DNA of 64,000 bases from JBEKOF01 sp049513975 (GCA_049513975.1 JBEKVM010000034.1:1-64000); one strand, 5' to 3'. Numbered from the stretch's first letter, positions 25,020-33,033 are shown. Program-made: numbers and translations. The notes: generated from the letters alone by a model not told the origin.

Positions 25020-26720
25020 ATGAGCGTCGAGTTGCATTTCAATCAAAAGCACACGCGTGTTGCGCCCGGGCCGTCGCTTTTCGACTGTGCCGAATCGCTC
25101 GGCATCAAGGTCCCCACTTCCTGCCGCAAGCAGGGCAAATGCAAGGAATGTCTTGTGGAGATCACCGAGGGGATGGAGTTCGTTTCGGCCAAAGGACCGG
25201 AGGAAAAGCATCTCCGGGAAAACTTCCGCCTCTCCTGCCGCTGCCACCTCGTCAAGGATGGCGGCGTGGTCCGATGCCATACCCTGCGACGGGGCGGCCT
25301 GCGCATCGAACGCCACGCCCTGCAACTTCCGACCAGCGGCCAAAAGGTGCAACTCGATCCCGCCGTCACCCGCGACGGTGACCGCATTCTCCTGGACGGA
25401 AGCGAAATTGATCGTGGCCGCGGACCGATTCATGGGTTGGCCATGGACCTGGGAACCACCACCGTCGTCCTGCGCCTTTTAAACTTGGAAACCGGCGAAA
25501 TCATGGCGGACGCATCCTTCGAAAATCCGCAGCGCTTCGGCGGCTCCGATGTGATGTCGCGCATTCATTACGACACGGAGGACGGCAGCCAATTGCTGCA
25601 GCGCACTCTGGCCGGGTACATCACCCATGCCATCGAGGACTTTCCGGTGGACCCGAAGTCCATTTACGAAATGGTCGTCGCCGCCAATTCCACCATGCGC
25701 GATCTTTTCTTCCGTCTGAATGTCTATTCCATCGGGCAAAGCCCGTATCAATCCATCACCGAGTTGGAAATGGCGGAAGGCCGCCGGACCACGACCAGTC
25801 TGGCCGCGCCAGCCGGGCGGTTGTTGCTGCCCATTCATCCAAAGGGGCGCGTTTATGGGTTGCCCGTCATCAGCGGCCATGTCGGGGCTGACGCCGCCGC
25901 CTGCCTGCTGGCGGTGGACTTGGCCCGCGAGGAGCGCCTGGTCGCCCTCATGGACATCGGCACCAACACGGAATTGATTCTGGGCAACAAGCACAAAATC
26001 CTGGCCGCCTCTTGTCCCGCCGGCCCGGCCTTTGAAGGCGGCAAAATCTCCTGCGGCATGCCAGCTCTGCCGGGAGCCATTGAAAAAGTGGCCATCGCCC
26101 CCGACGGCTCGATGCGCGCGCAAGTGATCGGCGGCGGCCCGGCGGAGGGGATTTGCGGCTCGGGCCTGATAGACCTTCTGGGCGAACTGCTCAGGACCGG
26201 ACGCATGAATTCCCTGGGCCGTTTCGAGCACGGCGGCGAACCCATCGCGCTGGAGGCCGGCAACGGCCAGCCGCTCTATTTTACGGAGGGCGACGTCAAC
26301 GAACTGGCCCAGGCCAAGGGGGCCAACGCCGCCGGGCTGCACGTTATATTTGACAGATACGGAATCCGCTTTGACGCCCTGGACCTTTTTTATCTGGCCG
26401 GCGCTTTTGGCCGCCATCTCAGCCTGCCAGCCGCAAAACGCATCGGGCTGATTCCCGGCCTTGACGACGCCAAAATCGTGCAAGCGGGCAACGCCTCCAT
26501 CGAAGGCGCCTGCCTGGCGCTGTTGTCCCGCGCCAAACGCGCCGAGTTGGAGAGCCTGGTCCGGCGAGTCACCCACTGCCGCCTGGAAACGCACCCTGAT
26601 TTTTTCCATTACTTTGTGGAGGGTTGCCAATTCAACCCGCTCGCCACCCTGGAGGCGCTGCCGGCCGCGGCGGGTGAATCCTCCGCCTCGAACCCGCTTT
26701 GCCATGCTCGAACTGTTTGA
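25020..26720 (+). CDS. RACo-type corrinoid reductive activase (2Fe-2S plus ASKHA domain, DUF4445)
   Basis: 566 residues from ATG 25020 (ATG 24927 adds 31 residues unrelated to the family). Residues ~1-95 are a [2Fe-2S] ferredoxin-like domain with ligands C35, C41, C44 and C73. Residues ~140-540 form the ASKHA-type ATPase, with MDLGTTTVVLRLL as first phosphate loop, then LMDIGTNTELIL, GGKISCGMPALPG, GICGSGLIDLLGEL, and YLAGAFGRHLSL. RACo/RamA proteins use ATP and low-potential electrons to return inactive Co(II) corrinoid to Co(I). It heads a rightward three-gene unit; the next gene overlaps it by 17 bases. Confidence 0.9.
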   Translation: MSVELHFNQKHTRVAPGPSLFDCAESLGIKVPTSCRKQGKCKECLVEITEGMEFVSAKGPEEKHLRENFRLSCRCHLVKDGGVVRCHTLRRGGLRIERHALQLPTSGQKVQLDPAVTRDGDRILLDGSEIDRGRGPIHGLAMDLGTTTVVLRLLNLETGEIMADASFENPQRFGGSDVMSRIHYDTEDGSQLLQRTLAGYITHAIEDFPVDPKSIYEMVVAANSTMRDLFFRLNVYSIGQSPYQSITELEMAEGRRTTTSLAAPAGRLLLPIHPKGRVYGLPVISGHVGADAAACLLAVDLAREERLVALMDIGTNTELILGNKHKILAASCPAGPAFEGGKISCGMPALPGAIEKVAIAPDGSMRAQVIGGGPAEGICGSGLIDLLGELLRTGRMNSLGRFEHGGEPIALEAGNGQPLYFTEGDVNELAQAKGANAAGLHVIFDRYGIRFDALDLFYLAGAFGRHLSLPAAKRIGLIPGLDDAKIVQAGNASIEGACLALLSRAKRAELESLVRRVTHCRLETHPDFFHYFVEGCQFNPLATLEALPAAAGESSASNPLCHARTV

Positions 26721-27486
26721 CACGCACCCGGGCTGCCAGGTCCAGGAATCCGAATACAAACGCCTGCTGGGCTATCCGCGGCGCAAGGTTTTGGAGGGAC
26801 GCGCCCGCGAAATCGCGGACGCAACCCGGCGGTGGTATGCGGAACACGGCCGGCCCTGGATTTATGCGCGCCAGGCCGAGGCGCTCGAACTGGCCGGCGA
26901 GGAAATCAAAATCAACGGCGCCGCCTTTTCCCCGCCTCCGCTCCTCGCGCAATTCAACACGGCGCAAGTTCACACCGCCCTGCTGCTGGCGGTGAGCGCC
27001 GGCCCGCAATGCGAAGAAAAAGCGCGCGCCCTCTGGCAGGAAGGCAAACCCGACGAGTATTTCTTCATGGAAATGTTCGGCTCGGCGGTGGTGGAGCATT
27101 TGGTCACCGTCGCCAACGGCCGCATCTGCGCCTGGGCGGACCAGCAGGGCCTGGCCGCGCTGCCCCATTACAGTCCCGGTTATTCGGGCTGGAATGTCTC
27201 CGACCAGCCCCAATTGTGGGACCTGATCCGGCGGGTGTCCGGACGCGATTTTCCCGGGGAACTGGACGTGATGGACACCGGCATGCTCCGGCCCAAAAAA
27301 TCCCTTCTTGCCGTCATCGGCCTCACCCGCCATCTGGACAGGGCGCGCTCCTTCGCAAAATTGGTTCCGTGCGAAAACTGCTCCTGGCCGCGCTGCCAGT
27401 ATCGCCGCGCGCCGTACCGGCAGGCTCCGCCGCAAATCGAGGCGGCGCGCCCTCAACACAACGTTCCTTATGACCAAACTATGTAG
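26704..27486 (+). CDS. MetH activation-domain-like protein
   Basis: 260 residues, starting 17 bases before the end of the RACo-type gene, which argues for co-translation. Residues ~155-185 contain HYSPGYSGWNVSDQPQLWDL, resembling the AdoMet-binding motif region (RxxPGY) of the methionine synthase activation domain. The C-terminal part has CENCSWPRCQYRRAPYR, a Cys-rich segment typical of stand-alone relatives. In MetH this domain remethylates oxidised cobalamin using AdoMet. Having both this and RACo suggests either two reactivation routes or a role as docking partner. The exact function is inferred from similarity only. Confidence 0.75.
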   Translation: MLELFDTHPGCQVQESEYKRLLGYPRRKVLEGRAREIADATRRWYAEHGRPWIYARQAEALELAGEEIKINGAAFSPPPLLAQFNTAQVHTALLLAVSAGPQCEEKARALWQEGKPDEYFFMEMFGSAVVEHLVTVANGRICAWADQQGLAALPHYSPGYSGWNVSDQPQLWDLIRRVSGRDFPGELDVMDTGMLRPKKSLLAVIGLTRHLDRARSFAKLVPCENCSWPRCQYRRAPYRQAPPQIEAARPQHNVPYDQTM

Positions 27487-27796
27487 TATTGACTTGTCGG
27501 CAAAGGATAAGCTCCCGCCTGCCTTCCACGAGAAATCCGGCATCGGCGCCCATTACGCCGACGCCTTCATCAAACCGATGAACACCAAACTGGCTGACGG
27601 CACGCGCGTTTCCTGCAAGCGCAAAGGCTTGAAGATCACCCTCGTGGTCGGCGCAAAAAAGGGGGAAGGGTTGATGCGCCGCCTCGACGCGGGACGGGAC
27701 CCGGTGGTGATGTTAAACGCCGCCTTGCAGGAAGCCGCCAAGGCCGCCGGGGTCGAGTTGCAAATCACCGGCACCGAAATCCTGGTCGCCCCCTGA
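27470..27796 (+). CDS. Small conserved-looking protein of the corrinoid cluster, function unknown
   Basis: 108 residues; the ATG lies 17 bases inside the preceding gene, repeating the overlap seen one gene upstream. The sequence is soluble and alpha/beta-like (TKLCSIDLSAKDKLPPAFHE; GLKITLVVGAKKGEGLMRRL; ELQITGTEILVAP). I recognise no family and see no cofactor motif beyond a single Cys near the start. Tight coupling implies a role with the two reactivation proteins. Confidence 0.65.
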   Translation: MTKLCSIDLSAKDKLPPAFHEKSGIGAHYADAFIKPMNTKLADGTRVSCKRKGLKITLVVGAKKGEGLMRRLDAGRDPVVMLNAALQEAAKAAGVELQITGTEILVAP

Positions 27797-27910
27797 GCCG
27801 CATCCATGCGCAAGAGAACCGCGGGCCGAAACCAACCCGGTTCCGATGAGAAACCGGGAAGCCTCGAGCAACATTTCGCGAAATGTCCGCCTCTTTCAAA
27901 CGCTCACTCT

Positions 27911-28002
27911 GGAGCGGTTTAATTAATACTGTAGCCGCACGCGGCAAACCAGTTCGTCGCATGCTGACGAGGCGTTCTGGCTCCAGTCTCATTGGAAACG
28001 CT
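27911..28002 (+). repeat. 92-bp MITE-like repeat, copy 1
   Basis: Aligns without gaps to 28102-28193 (shared core GGCAAACCAGTTC and GTCGCATxC). Its ends are imperfect inverted repeats (GGAGCGGTTT... versus ...GGAAACGCT). It lies between convergent genes. Confidence 0.75.
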
Positions 28003-28029
28003 TGAATCTTTTTTCTCGACAGATTCAAG
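28001..28029. repeat. Hairpin with 9-bp stem
   Basis: CTTGAATCT (28001-28009) and AGATTCAAG (28021-28029) are exact complements around an 11-base loop containing TTTTTT. It adjoins the 22-bp-stem hairpin. Confidence 0.6.
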
Positions 28030-28038
28030 TCCCTTGAT

Positions 28039-28091
28039 AAAATGAGACTCCCCCGCATTGAGTATTCGGCAATGCGGGGGAGTCTCATTTT
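28039..28091. terminator. Perfect 22-bp-stem hairpin between convergent genes
   Basis: Arms 28039-28060 and 28070-28091 are exact complements with a 9-base loop. The outer bases are AAAA/TTTT, so transcripts from either side would end in a stem followed by a short U-run, making this a candidate bidirectional terminator for the small gene at 27796 and the corrinoid gene at 28217. The stem is longer than terminators usually are, and its position between two repeat copies also suggests part of a mobile element. Confidence 0.55.
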
Positions 28092-28101
28092 CAAAGTGAT
28101 T

Positions 28102-28193
28102 GGAGCAGTTTAAAGAATATTGTAACTGCAGCAGGCAAACCAGTTCATCGCATCCCTGTCAGGTGCCCTGGCTGCAGTTTTATTGAAAATGCT
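28102..28193 (+). repeat. 92-bp MITE-like repeat, copy 2
   Basis: Direct-orientation copy of 27911-28002, about 70% alike by eye, ending TTGAAAATGCT. With copy 1 it brackets the two hairpins at 28001-28091. Confidence 0.75.
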
Positions 28194-28216
28194 CTGGCCG
28201 GGGAAAAATCCAGCCG

Positions 28217-29221
28217 TCAGGGAAACTTCGCCTCCATCTCATGCTTGACAGCGGCGGCGACTTCGGCGGGCGTGCCGGGACGCTCGGCTTCTTCGCCCCA
28301 GCGCAAGTGCGCCATATAAGAGTCGGCCTGGATCAATCCTTGTCTCTGCGCCGAGAGGTCAATGCGTTCGGCAAAACGGTTGTCGAGATTGAGCTTGATT
28401 TCGTCGAAGTCATCCCAGGCTTTCACTTGCGACGGGATGTCCTGCCAGTAGAGCACTTGATATTTCGATTTGGCGCCGGGCGGACGCGCCGCCGGCGCTT
28501 CCGCGCGCGCGGCCAGGACCGGGGCCGGCGCTTCCATTTTCTTTTTACGGGCTGGAGCGGCCCCTTTGCCGACAAAATACAGAAACAGATCCACCGCGCT
28601 GGAAGCGTCCGCCCCGTAGCCGTCGGCGCCGATTTCGTCCGCATACATCTGGCTGATGGGCGCGCCCCCAATCGCCATTTTGATGTGGCCCAGGCCCTTC
28701 GCCTCAAAGCCGTCAACCACCACTTTCATATAAGTCATCGTCGTGGTCAGCAACGCGCTCATGCCGATGATATCCGGCTGGTGCCGCTCGGCGGCGGCGA
28801 GGAATTTTTCGATGCTTTGATCCACCCCGATGTCATGCACCTGGAAGCCGGCGCCCTCGGCCATCATGCAAACCAGGTTCTTTCCGATGTCATGCAAATC
28901 GCCGCGCACCGTTCCCATGACCACCGTGCCGGCGGACGAGCTGGTGGCGCCGCGGTCCGTCAAGAGCGGCTTGAGCACCGCCATGCCGGCCTTCATGGCG
29001 CGGGCGGCGATCAGGACTTCAGGCACGTAAAGTATATTATATTTGAAATCCTCCCCCACCACGCTCATGCCCGCGATCAGTCCTTCGGTCAGTATTTCCT
29101 GCGCGCTCCGGCCCTCCGCCAGCGCGTCGCGGGTCATTTGCTCGACCTCCCTGGCCTTGCCCTCGTAAACGCACTGATTCATTAAAGCGTAGTCCGGCAT
29201 GGGGTCCTTCCATTTCGACAA
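28217..29221 (-). CDS. Corrinoid protein (MtbC/MtaC type) fused to a C-terminal 'virulence factor' domain
   Basis: 334 residues. Residues ~1-90 form the four-helix cap of methyltransferase corrinoid proteins (LAEGRSAQEILTEGLIAGM, YVPEVLIAARAMKAGM). Residues ~97-215 are the Rossmann B12-binding domain with D108-L109-H110-D111-I112-G113, where H110 is the predicted lower cobalt ligand, then MSALLTTTM and IGGAPIS. After a Pro/Ala linker, residues ~245-330 match the small 'virulence factor' family (YQVLYWQDIPSQVKAW; RFAERIDLSAQRQGL; DSYMAHLRW). Free-standing versions of that family occur with corrinoid genes in other bacteria; here it is fused, supporting a functional tie. It follows the UroD-type gene by three bases. 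Confidence 0.85.
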   Translation of the reverse strand: MSKWKDPMPDYALMNQCVYEGKAREVEQMTRDALAEGRSAQEILTEGLIAGMSVVGEDFKYNILYVPEVLIAARAMKAGMAVLKPLLTDRGATSSSAGTVVMGTVRGDLHDIGKNLVCMMAEGAGFQVHDIGVDQSIEKFLAAAERHQPDIIGMSALLTTTMTYMKVVVDGFEAKGLGHIKMAIGGAPISQMYADEIGADGYGADASSAVDLFLYFVGKGAAPARKKKMEAPAPVLAARAEAPAARPPGAKSKYQVLYWQDIPSQVKAWDDFDEIKLNLDNRFAERIDLSAQRQGLIQADSYMAHLRWGEEAERPGTPAEVAAAVKHEMEAKFP

Positions 29222-29224
29222 GGG

Positions 29225-30271
29225 TCAGCGTTTGGAATTAAATTCCTCCAACGCTTGCAGCATCGCCTGGATGTTTTCGCGCGGCATGCCGGGACTCGTG
29301 CCGCCGCCCACCGAGAGAACGATTCCCTGGCCGCCGCTTTTTTCCAGAACGTCCAGCGTGGCCTCGCGCACTTCCCCGGGCGTGCCGCGCACTCCCACTT
29401 CCAGCGGGTTGACATTTCCCATCAGGCACATGCGGTCGCCGACGCGCGCCTTCACCTCGGCGTAATCGGTTTGCTTGCCCCAGTTGAGCATGTTGAACCC
29501 GGCGTCCGGCAGATGATCCAGGCAGGCCCCGACCTCCGCGTCGTTGTGATAGAGCTTCACCCAGTCCTTGGGAAAGGCGTCGCAGATTTTTTTCAGGCGG
29601 GGATGCGCGAATTCCAGGTAGTGCTCTTCATTCACAAATCCGACAATGTCGTCGAGAATGAAGATGCCCTCCACCGTGTCACCCATGGCTTTTTGCTGGG
29701 CCTTGAGCCAGTCAATAATCAGATTGGTGCAAAGGTCGAGCAGTTTGTGCGCCCACTCCGGTTTTTCCACCAGATCAATCATGAAATCCGTCGTGCTGCG
29801 GACGAAGCCGGCCGTACACATCGGGCCGCGCGAGGTGACCAGGGGCAGAATCTCGCCGGTGTCCAGGATGCGTTGCCGCTGCATGCGGATGCGGTGCAGC
29901 GTCATGGCCATGAAGGCGTCGTTTTCCACCTCGTATTCCGGGAACTTCTCGATGTCCTCGATATGAAACAGGGTGTGGTATTCGCTGGGCGTGTTGTCCT
30001 GCCAGAATTTGATCTTGGCCCCCAGCGCCGACGGCTCCGCCGCCATGCCGTATTCCATCCACCAGGACGGAACAAATATGATGTCGGGAAATTCCCGGTG
30101 AATTTTCAAGTGCGACTGGAACCATAATTCCGGGTCGAGATAAAAATCCATGTGCTTCAGGCCCAGATAACCGGGAATCCACGGACTGTCCACGATCAAG
30201 GCCATAGGCACTTTGTCCAATTTTTCCAATCGCGCGGCTCGCTTGAAAATATCCCATTGTTCAGGTCTCAT
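29225..30271 (-). CDS. UroD-superfamily corrinoid methyltransferase-like protein, lacking thiol-type zinc cysteines
   Basis: 348 residues from ATG 30271 (a TTG at 30295 adds eight). The fold is that of uroporphyrinogen decarboxylase/MtaA: WDIFKRAARLEKLDKVPM, GPMCTAGFVRSTTDFMIDL, GIFILDDIVGF, MGNVNPLEVGVRG, GTSPGMPRENIQAML. In MtaA/MtbA-like thiol methyltransferases, zinc is held by an HxC motif and a later Cys. Here H242 is kept, but the HxC site reads YHNDAE and the later Cys position reads VGGGTSP. A methyl-corrinoid:thiol role is therefore unlikely, and a substrate-to-corrinoid methyltransferase is the better guess. First gene of a leftward pair with the corrinoid protein. Confidence 0.8.
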   Translation of the reverse strand: MRPEQWDIFKRAARLEKLDKVPMALIVDSPWIPGYLGLKHMDFYLDPELWFQSHLKIHREFPDIIFVPSWWMEYGMAAEPSALGAKIKFWQDNTPSEYHTLFHIEDIEKFPEYEVENDAFMAMTLHRIRMQRQRILDTGEILPLVTSRGPMCTAGFVRSTTDFMIDLVEKPEWAHKLLDLCTNLIIDWLKAQQKAMGDTVEGIFILDDIVGFVNEEHYLEFAHPRLKKICDAFPKDWVKLYHNDAEVGACLDHLPDAGFNMLNWGKQTDYAEVKARVGDRMCLMGNVNPLEVGVRGTPGEVREATLDVLEKSGGQGIVLSVGGGTSPGMPRENIQAMLQALEEFNSKR

Positions 30272-30622
30272 ATCTTTTGACTTTTGATTGGCCAATGCGT
30301 CACTGTGACGCCGGACATTTTCGCGCCTCCTGGCCCTCCCATTTCAAGCAGAAAGCGCCGACTCGTAGGATTGTCCATTCAAATCATAACATTCTCCATC
30401 CGTTGGAGAGAGTCGAGGCCGCATGGAGAATGCTGTGATGGAGTTTGACTGGACATTGGCAACTTGTTCCCCGCACCGCGTCCATGGCTCAATTCCGCGT
30501 CCATTCGCCGCTTCCTCCCATTTGGCATTGCCTGGCCGCCAACTCGTCCCCCAAAGGCCTGGCAACGGCGGAAGCCTTGGCGACGGCGGCTGCATTCTGC
30601 ATTTGGCATTTGCCTCCGCCCC
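30272..30622. other. Intergenic region, no gene seen
   Basis: It separates two leftward units. It contains short duplicated pieces (CATTTGGCATT at ~30523 and CATTTGGCATTTG at ~30600, and CATTCTCCATCCGTTGG with a distant partner near 30424), similar in style to other gap repeats in this window. The promoter of the UroD-corrinoid pair should lie near 30272-30350 but is not assignable. Confidence 0.4.
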
Positions 30623-31480
30623 TCAAACCACCGCCACCGTGTTCTCGAGCCGCCCGATTCCCGAGATCTCGATGCGGACCACATCCCCGGCTTGCAGGGT
30701 GAAGGTGTCAGGCGGAACGATGCCGGTGCCCGTGAGCAAGACCGCGCCATGGAGAAATTTCTGGCTGCGGAAAAGATAGCCGGCCAGTTCCTCGAAACGG
30801 CGTTTGATTTGCGCCACGGAAGTTTCGCCGGCGAAAGCGGTCTGCCCGTCGCGCCGGATTTCCATGGCAATCTTCCACTGGCGCGCCTCAGCTTCGGTCG
30901 CACCCAGCCTGATCCACGGACCCAAGGCGCAGGAGCGGTGGTAGGTCTTGGCCTGCGGCAGATACAACAGGTTTTCCCCTTCGATGTCCCGCGAACTCAT
31001 GTCGTTGCCGATGGTGTAACCGATGATCTTCCCCGCCGAATTGAGCACCAGGGCCAGTTCCGGCTCCGGCACATTCCAGCGCGAGTCCCGGCGGATGCCG
31101 ACCGTTTCGCCGGTGGCGGCGACTTTGCAGGCCAGCGATTTGAAAAAAATCTCCGGGCGTTCCGCCGAATAAACCCGGTCGTAAGCCGTCGCGCTGAAAT
31201 CCGATTCCTCCATGCGCGCGGTCTTGCTGCGCAGGTAAGTCACCCCGGCGGCCCACACTTCCTGCCGCTCCACCGGCGCGCACAGGGTCACTTCGGACAG
31301 CGCCGCGTTCGGCACGCCCGCCAGCGCCAGCCCCCGCAGCATCTCGACCGCATCAACCCTCTCCAGCAATGGTTGCAGTTCGGTGACGCCGATTGCAGTC
31401 AGGTCGAGCAACGTCGCATCTTCCCTGACCAATCCCACTTTAATCTCCCCGGCTTTGTTTTTGAAGCGGCAGATTTTCAT
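30623..31480 (-). CDS. FAH-family sugar-acid dehydratase, 2-keto-3-deoxy-arabinonate/xylonate dehydratase (KdaD) type
   Basis: 285 residues from ATG 31480; the frame is open far upstream into the MFS gene, but that is shadow. Hallmarks: VWAAGVTYLRSKTAR, SAERPEIFFKSLACKV, DSRWNVPEPELALVL (metal-binding acidic residues), IIGYTIGNDMSSRDIEGE, NLLYLPQAKTYHRSCALGP. This pattern fits the KdaD branch of fumarylacetoacetate hydrolase-like enzymes, which convert 2-keto-3-deoxy-pentonates to alpha-ketoglutarate semialdehyde. It begins eight bases after the MFS carrier and lies close to the divergent xylonate dehydratase gene, fitting a Weimberg-type pathway. Confidence 0.8.
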   Translation of the reverse strand: MKICRFKNKAGEIKVGLVREDATLLDLTAIGVTELQPLLERVDAVEMLRGLALAGVPNAALSEVTLCAPVERQEVWAAGVTYLRSKTARMEESDFSATAYDRVYSAERPEIFFKSLACKVAATGETVGIRRDSRWNVPEPELALVLNSAGKIIGYTIGNDMSSRDIEGENLLYLPQAKTYHRSCALGPWIRLGATEAEARQWKIAMEIRRDGQTAFAGETSVAQIKRRFEELAGYLFRSQKFLHGAVLLTGTGIVPPDTFTLQAGDVVRIEISGIGRLENTVAVV

Positions 31481-31488
31481 GATTTTCT

Positions 31489-32760
31489 TCACCGCGCCAT
31501 CGCCACGGGCGGGCTGACGGGATGTTTTTGTTTTGGCAGTAAAAAGGCAAGCCCGACGCACACCAGCATCCCCGCGCCGAGCGCATTGAAGGCGATGGCC
31601 GTGCTGTGATATTCCTTCACCAACCAACCGACGACGTAAGGGCCGGCGAACCCGCCCAGGTTGCCAAACGCATTGACCAGCCCCGTGACCGATCCCATGA
31701 CCGCCGCGGGCAGGGTTTCGCTCACAATGGCCCAAAAGGGAGCCATGCCGGCAAACGGCCCGGGTATGGCCAGGCAGAGAAAAGCGTAGGAAACCCAAAA
31801 ATGCCCGCGCAACGAGACACTGAGAATCAGGCTCAGGCCGCTCATGGCATACATGGCCGCAACATGAGTCCGGCGCTCCTGGGTTTTGTCCGAATGCCAG
31901 GAGTTGAGAATCATGACCACGGCGGTCACCACGTAGGGGACGGCGAACAGGATGCCGTACTGCGCCGCGCTGTAACCCCGGTCCTTGAGGCGGTCGGTGA
32001 AGAAGGTCATGCAGCCGTAGGCGGCGCAATTGTGCAGGAAATAGAGCGGAATCATGACGAAGATGGATGGATCGAGGAATCTTTCCCAGATGGATATTCT
32101 TTGGGGCGGCTCCACTTCCGCCGCTTCCTTTTGCAGGGAAAACTCCAGAAAGTTCCGTTCTTCCGGCGAAATCCACTTCGCCTCGGCCGGATGATCGCGG
32201 ATGAAAAACCACCAAAGCGGCAGCCAGAGAAACGGCAATATCCCCTCGGTGATCAACATGGTCTGCCAGCCGTACGCTCCCAGCAGCCAGCCCGTGACCG
32301 GCGCCGAACCGGCCGCCGCCAGCGGCTGGCAGAGCTGCCAATACGCGTTGGCGCGCGCCCGCTCGGCGCGCGGGAACCAGTTGGCCAGCAGGACCAGCGT
32401 CGCCGGAAAAACGGCGCTTTCCGCCACGCCCAGCAAGAAGCGCATCGCTTCAAATTCCCGGAAGGTCCGGGCCAGCCCGCAACCCATCGCGCACACGCCC
32501 CAACTGATCAGGCAGACGCAGATCACTTTGCGCGCGCTCCAGCGTGAGGCCAGCCAGCCGCCCGGAATTTGCAGCAACAGGTAGCCGAAAAAGAAAATGC
32601 CCGTCGCTTCCCCTTTCATGCGCGGATCCATGTGCAGGTCCTGCATCATGGTCGAGATTTTTGGGTCCAGAGAAAGCGAGATGTTGGTGCGGTCCACGTA
32701 AGAGATCGTGTACATGATCAGCGCCACGGGAATGATGCGCAGCCAGCGTTGTTGCTTCAT
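31489..32760 (-). CDS. MFS transporter, anion:cation symporter family (sugar-acid uptake)
   Basis: About 423 residues from ATG 32760 (ATG 32787 adds nine). Twelve hydrophobic helices are readable. Family marks are IMYTISYVDRTNISLSL in helix 1, FFFGYLLLQIPGGWLASRW after helix 2, GVAESAVFPATLVLLANWFP in helices 4-5, and GSVTGLVNAFGNLGGFAGP in helix 11. Members carry hexuronates, galactonate, glucarate or phthalate. Coupling to the KdaD-like gene suggests a pentonate or related acid as substrate (inference). The length is normal, in contrast to the DUF805-containing permease at 21904. Confidence 0.85.
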   Translation of the reverse strand: MKQQRWLRIIPVALIMYTISYVDRTNISLSLDPKISTMMQDLHMDPRMKGEATGIFFFGYLLLQIPGGWLASRWSARKVICVCLISWGVCAMGCGLARTFREFEAMRFLLGVAESAVFPATLVLLANWFPRAERARANAYWQLCQPLAAAGSAPVTGWLLGAYGWQTMLITEGILPFLWLPLWWFFIRDHPAEAKWISPEERNFLEFSLQKEAAEVEPPQRISIWERFLDPSIFVMIPLYFLHNCAAYGCMTFFTDRLKDRGYSAAQYGILFAVPYVVTAVVMILNSWHSDKTQERRTHVAAMYAMSGLSLILSVSLRGHFWVSYAFLCLAIPGPFAGMAPFWAIVSETLPAAVMGSVTGLVNAFGNLGGFAGPYVVGWLVKEYHSTAIAFNALGAGMLVCVGLAFLLPKQKHPVSPPVAMAR

Positions 32761-32796
32761 AGCGTCTAGGCGCGATCGCGATGCCAAACTCCCCGG

Positions 32797-32949
32797 TCAA
32801 ATCCCCGCCTGGCCCGTCATGGCCGGCACCAGGGCGGGCGGGCGGCGGACCGCGTTGTCTTCGGCGCCGTAATTCAACTGGGGACCCGCGAAACGCAGGG
32901 TGATCGTGGCGGTGAGCCAGGGGAACCAGAGGATGGGTTTCATTTTCAT
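32797..32949 (-). CDS. Short frame upstream of the MFS gene, possibly a truncated secreted protein
   Basis: 50 residues from ATG 32949 (MKMKPILWFPWLTATITLRF start). The N-terminus is like the beginning of an exported protein, but the chain ends soon after NAVRRPPALVPAMTGQ. It may be a gene start cut off by a deletion, or a short leader peptide. Spacing to the MFS gene is 36 bases. No family is recognised. Confidence 0.3.
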   Translation of the reverse strand: MKMKPILWFPWLTATITLRFAGPQLNYGAEDNAVRRPPALVPAMTGQAGI

Positions 32950-33033
32950 AGTGTCGCGACGGATGGGAACGCACCTCCTTTTTACCCGATGGCACTTCCG
33001 ACGCCAGCTTTTTTAATCACGGAAGATTTCCCG

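Noticed and set aside
29225..30271. Haem-pathway uroporphyrinogen decarboxylase (HemE)
   Set aside because: The N-terminal RQAGR-type motif of HemE is absent and the gene is coupled to a corrinoid protein, so a methyltransferase role fits better.
30623..32341. 572-codon leftward frame that looks like an MFS/FAH fusion
   Set aside because: The upstream 286 codons read the MFS gene in the wrong frame; the MFS stop (31489) and FAH ATG (31480) show two separate genes.
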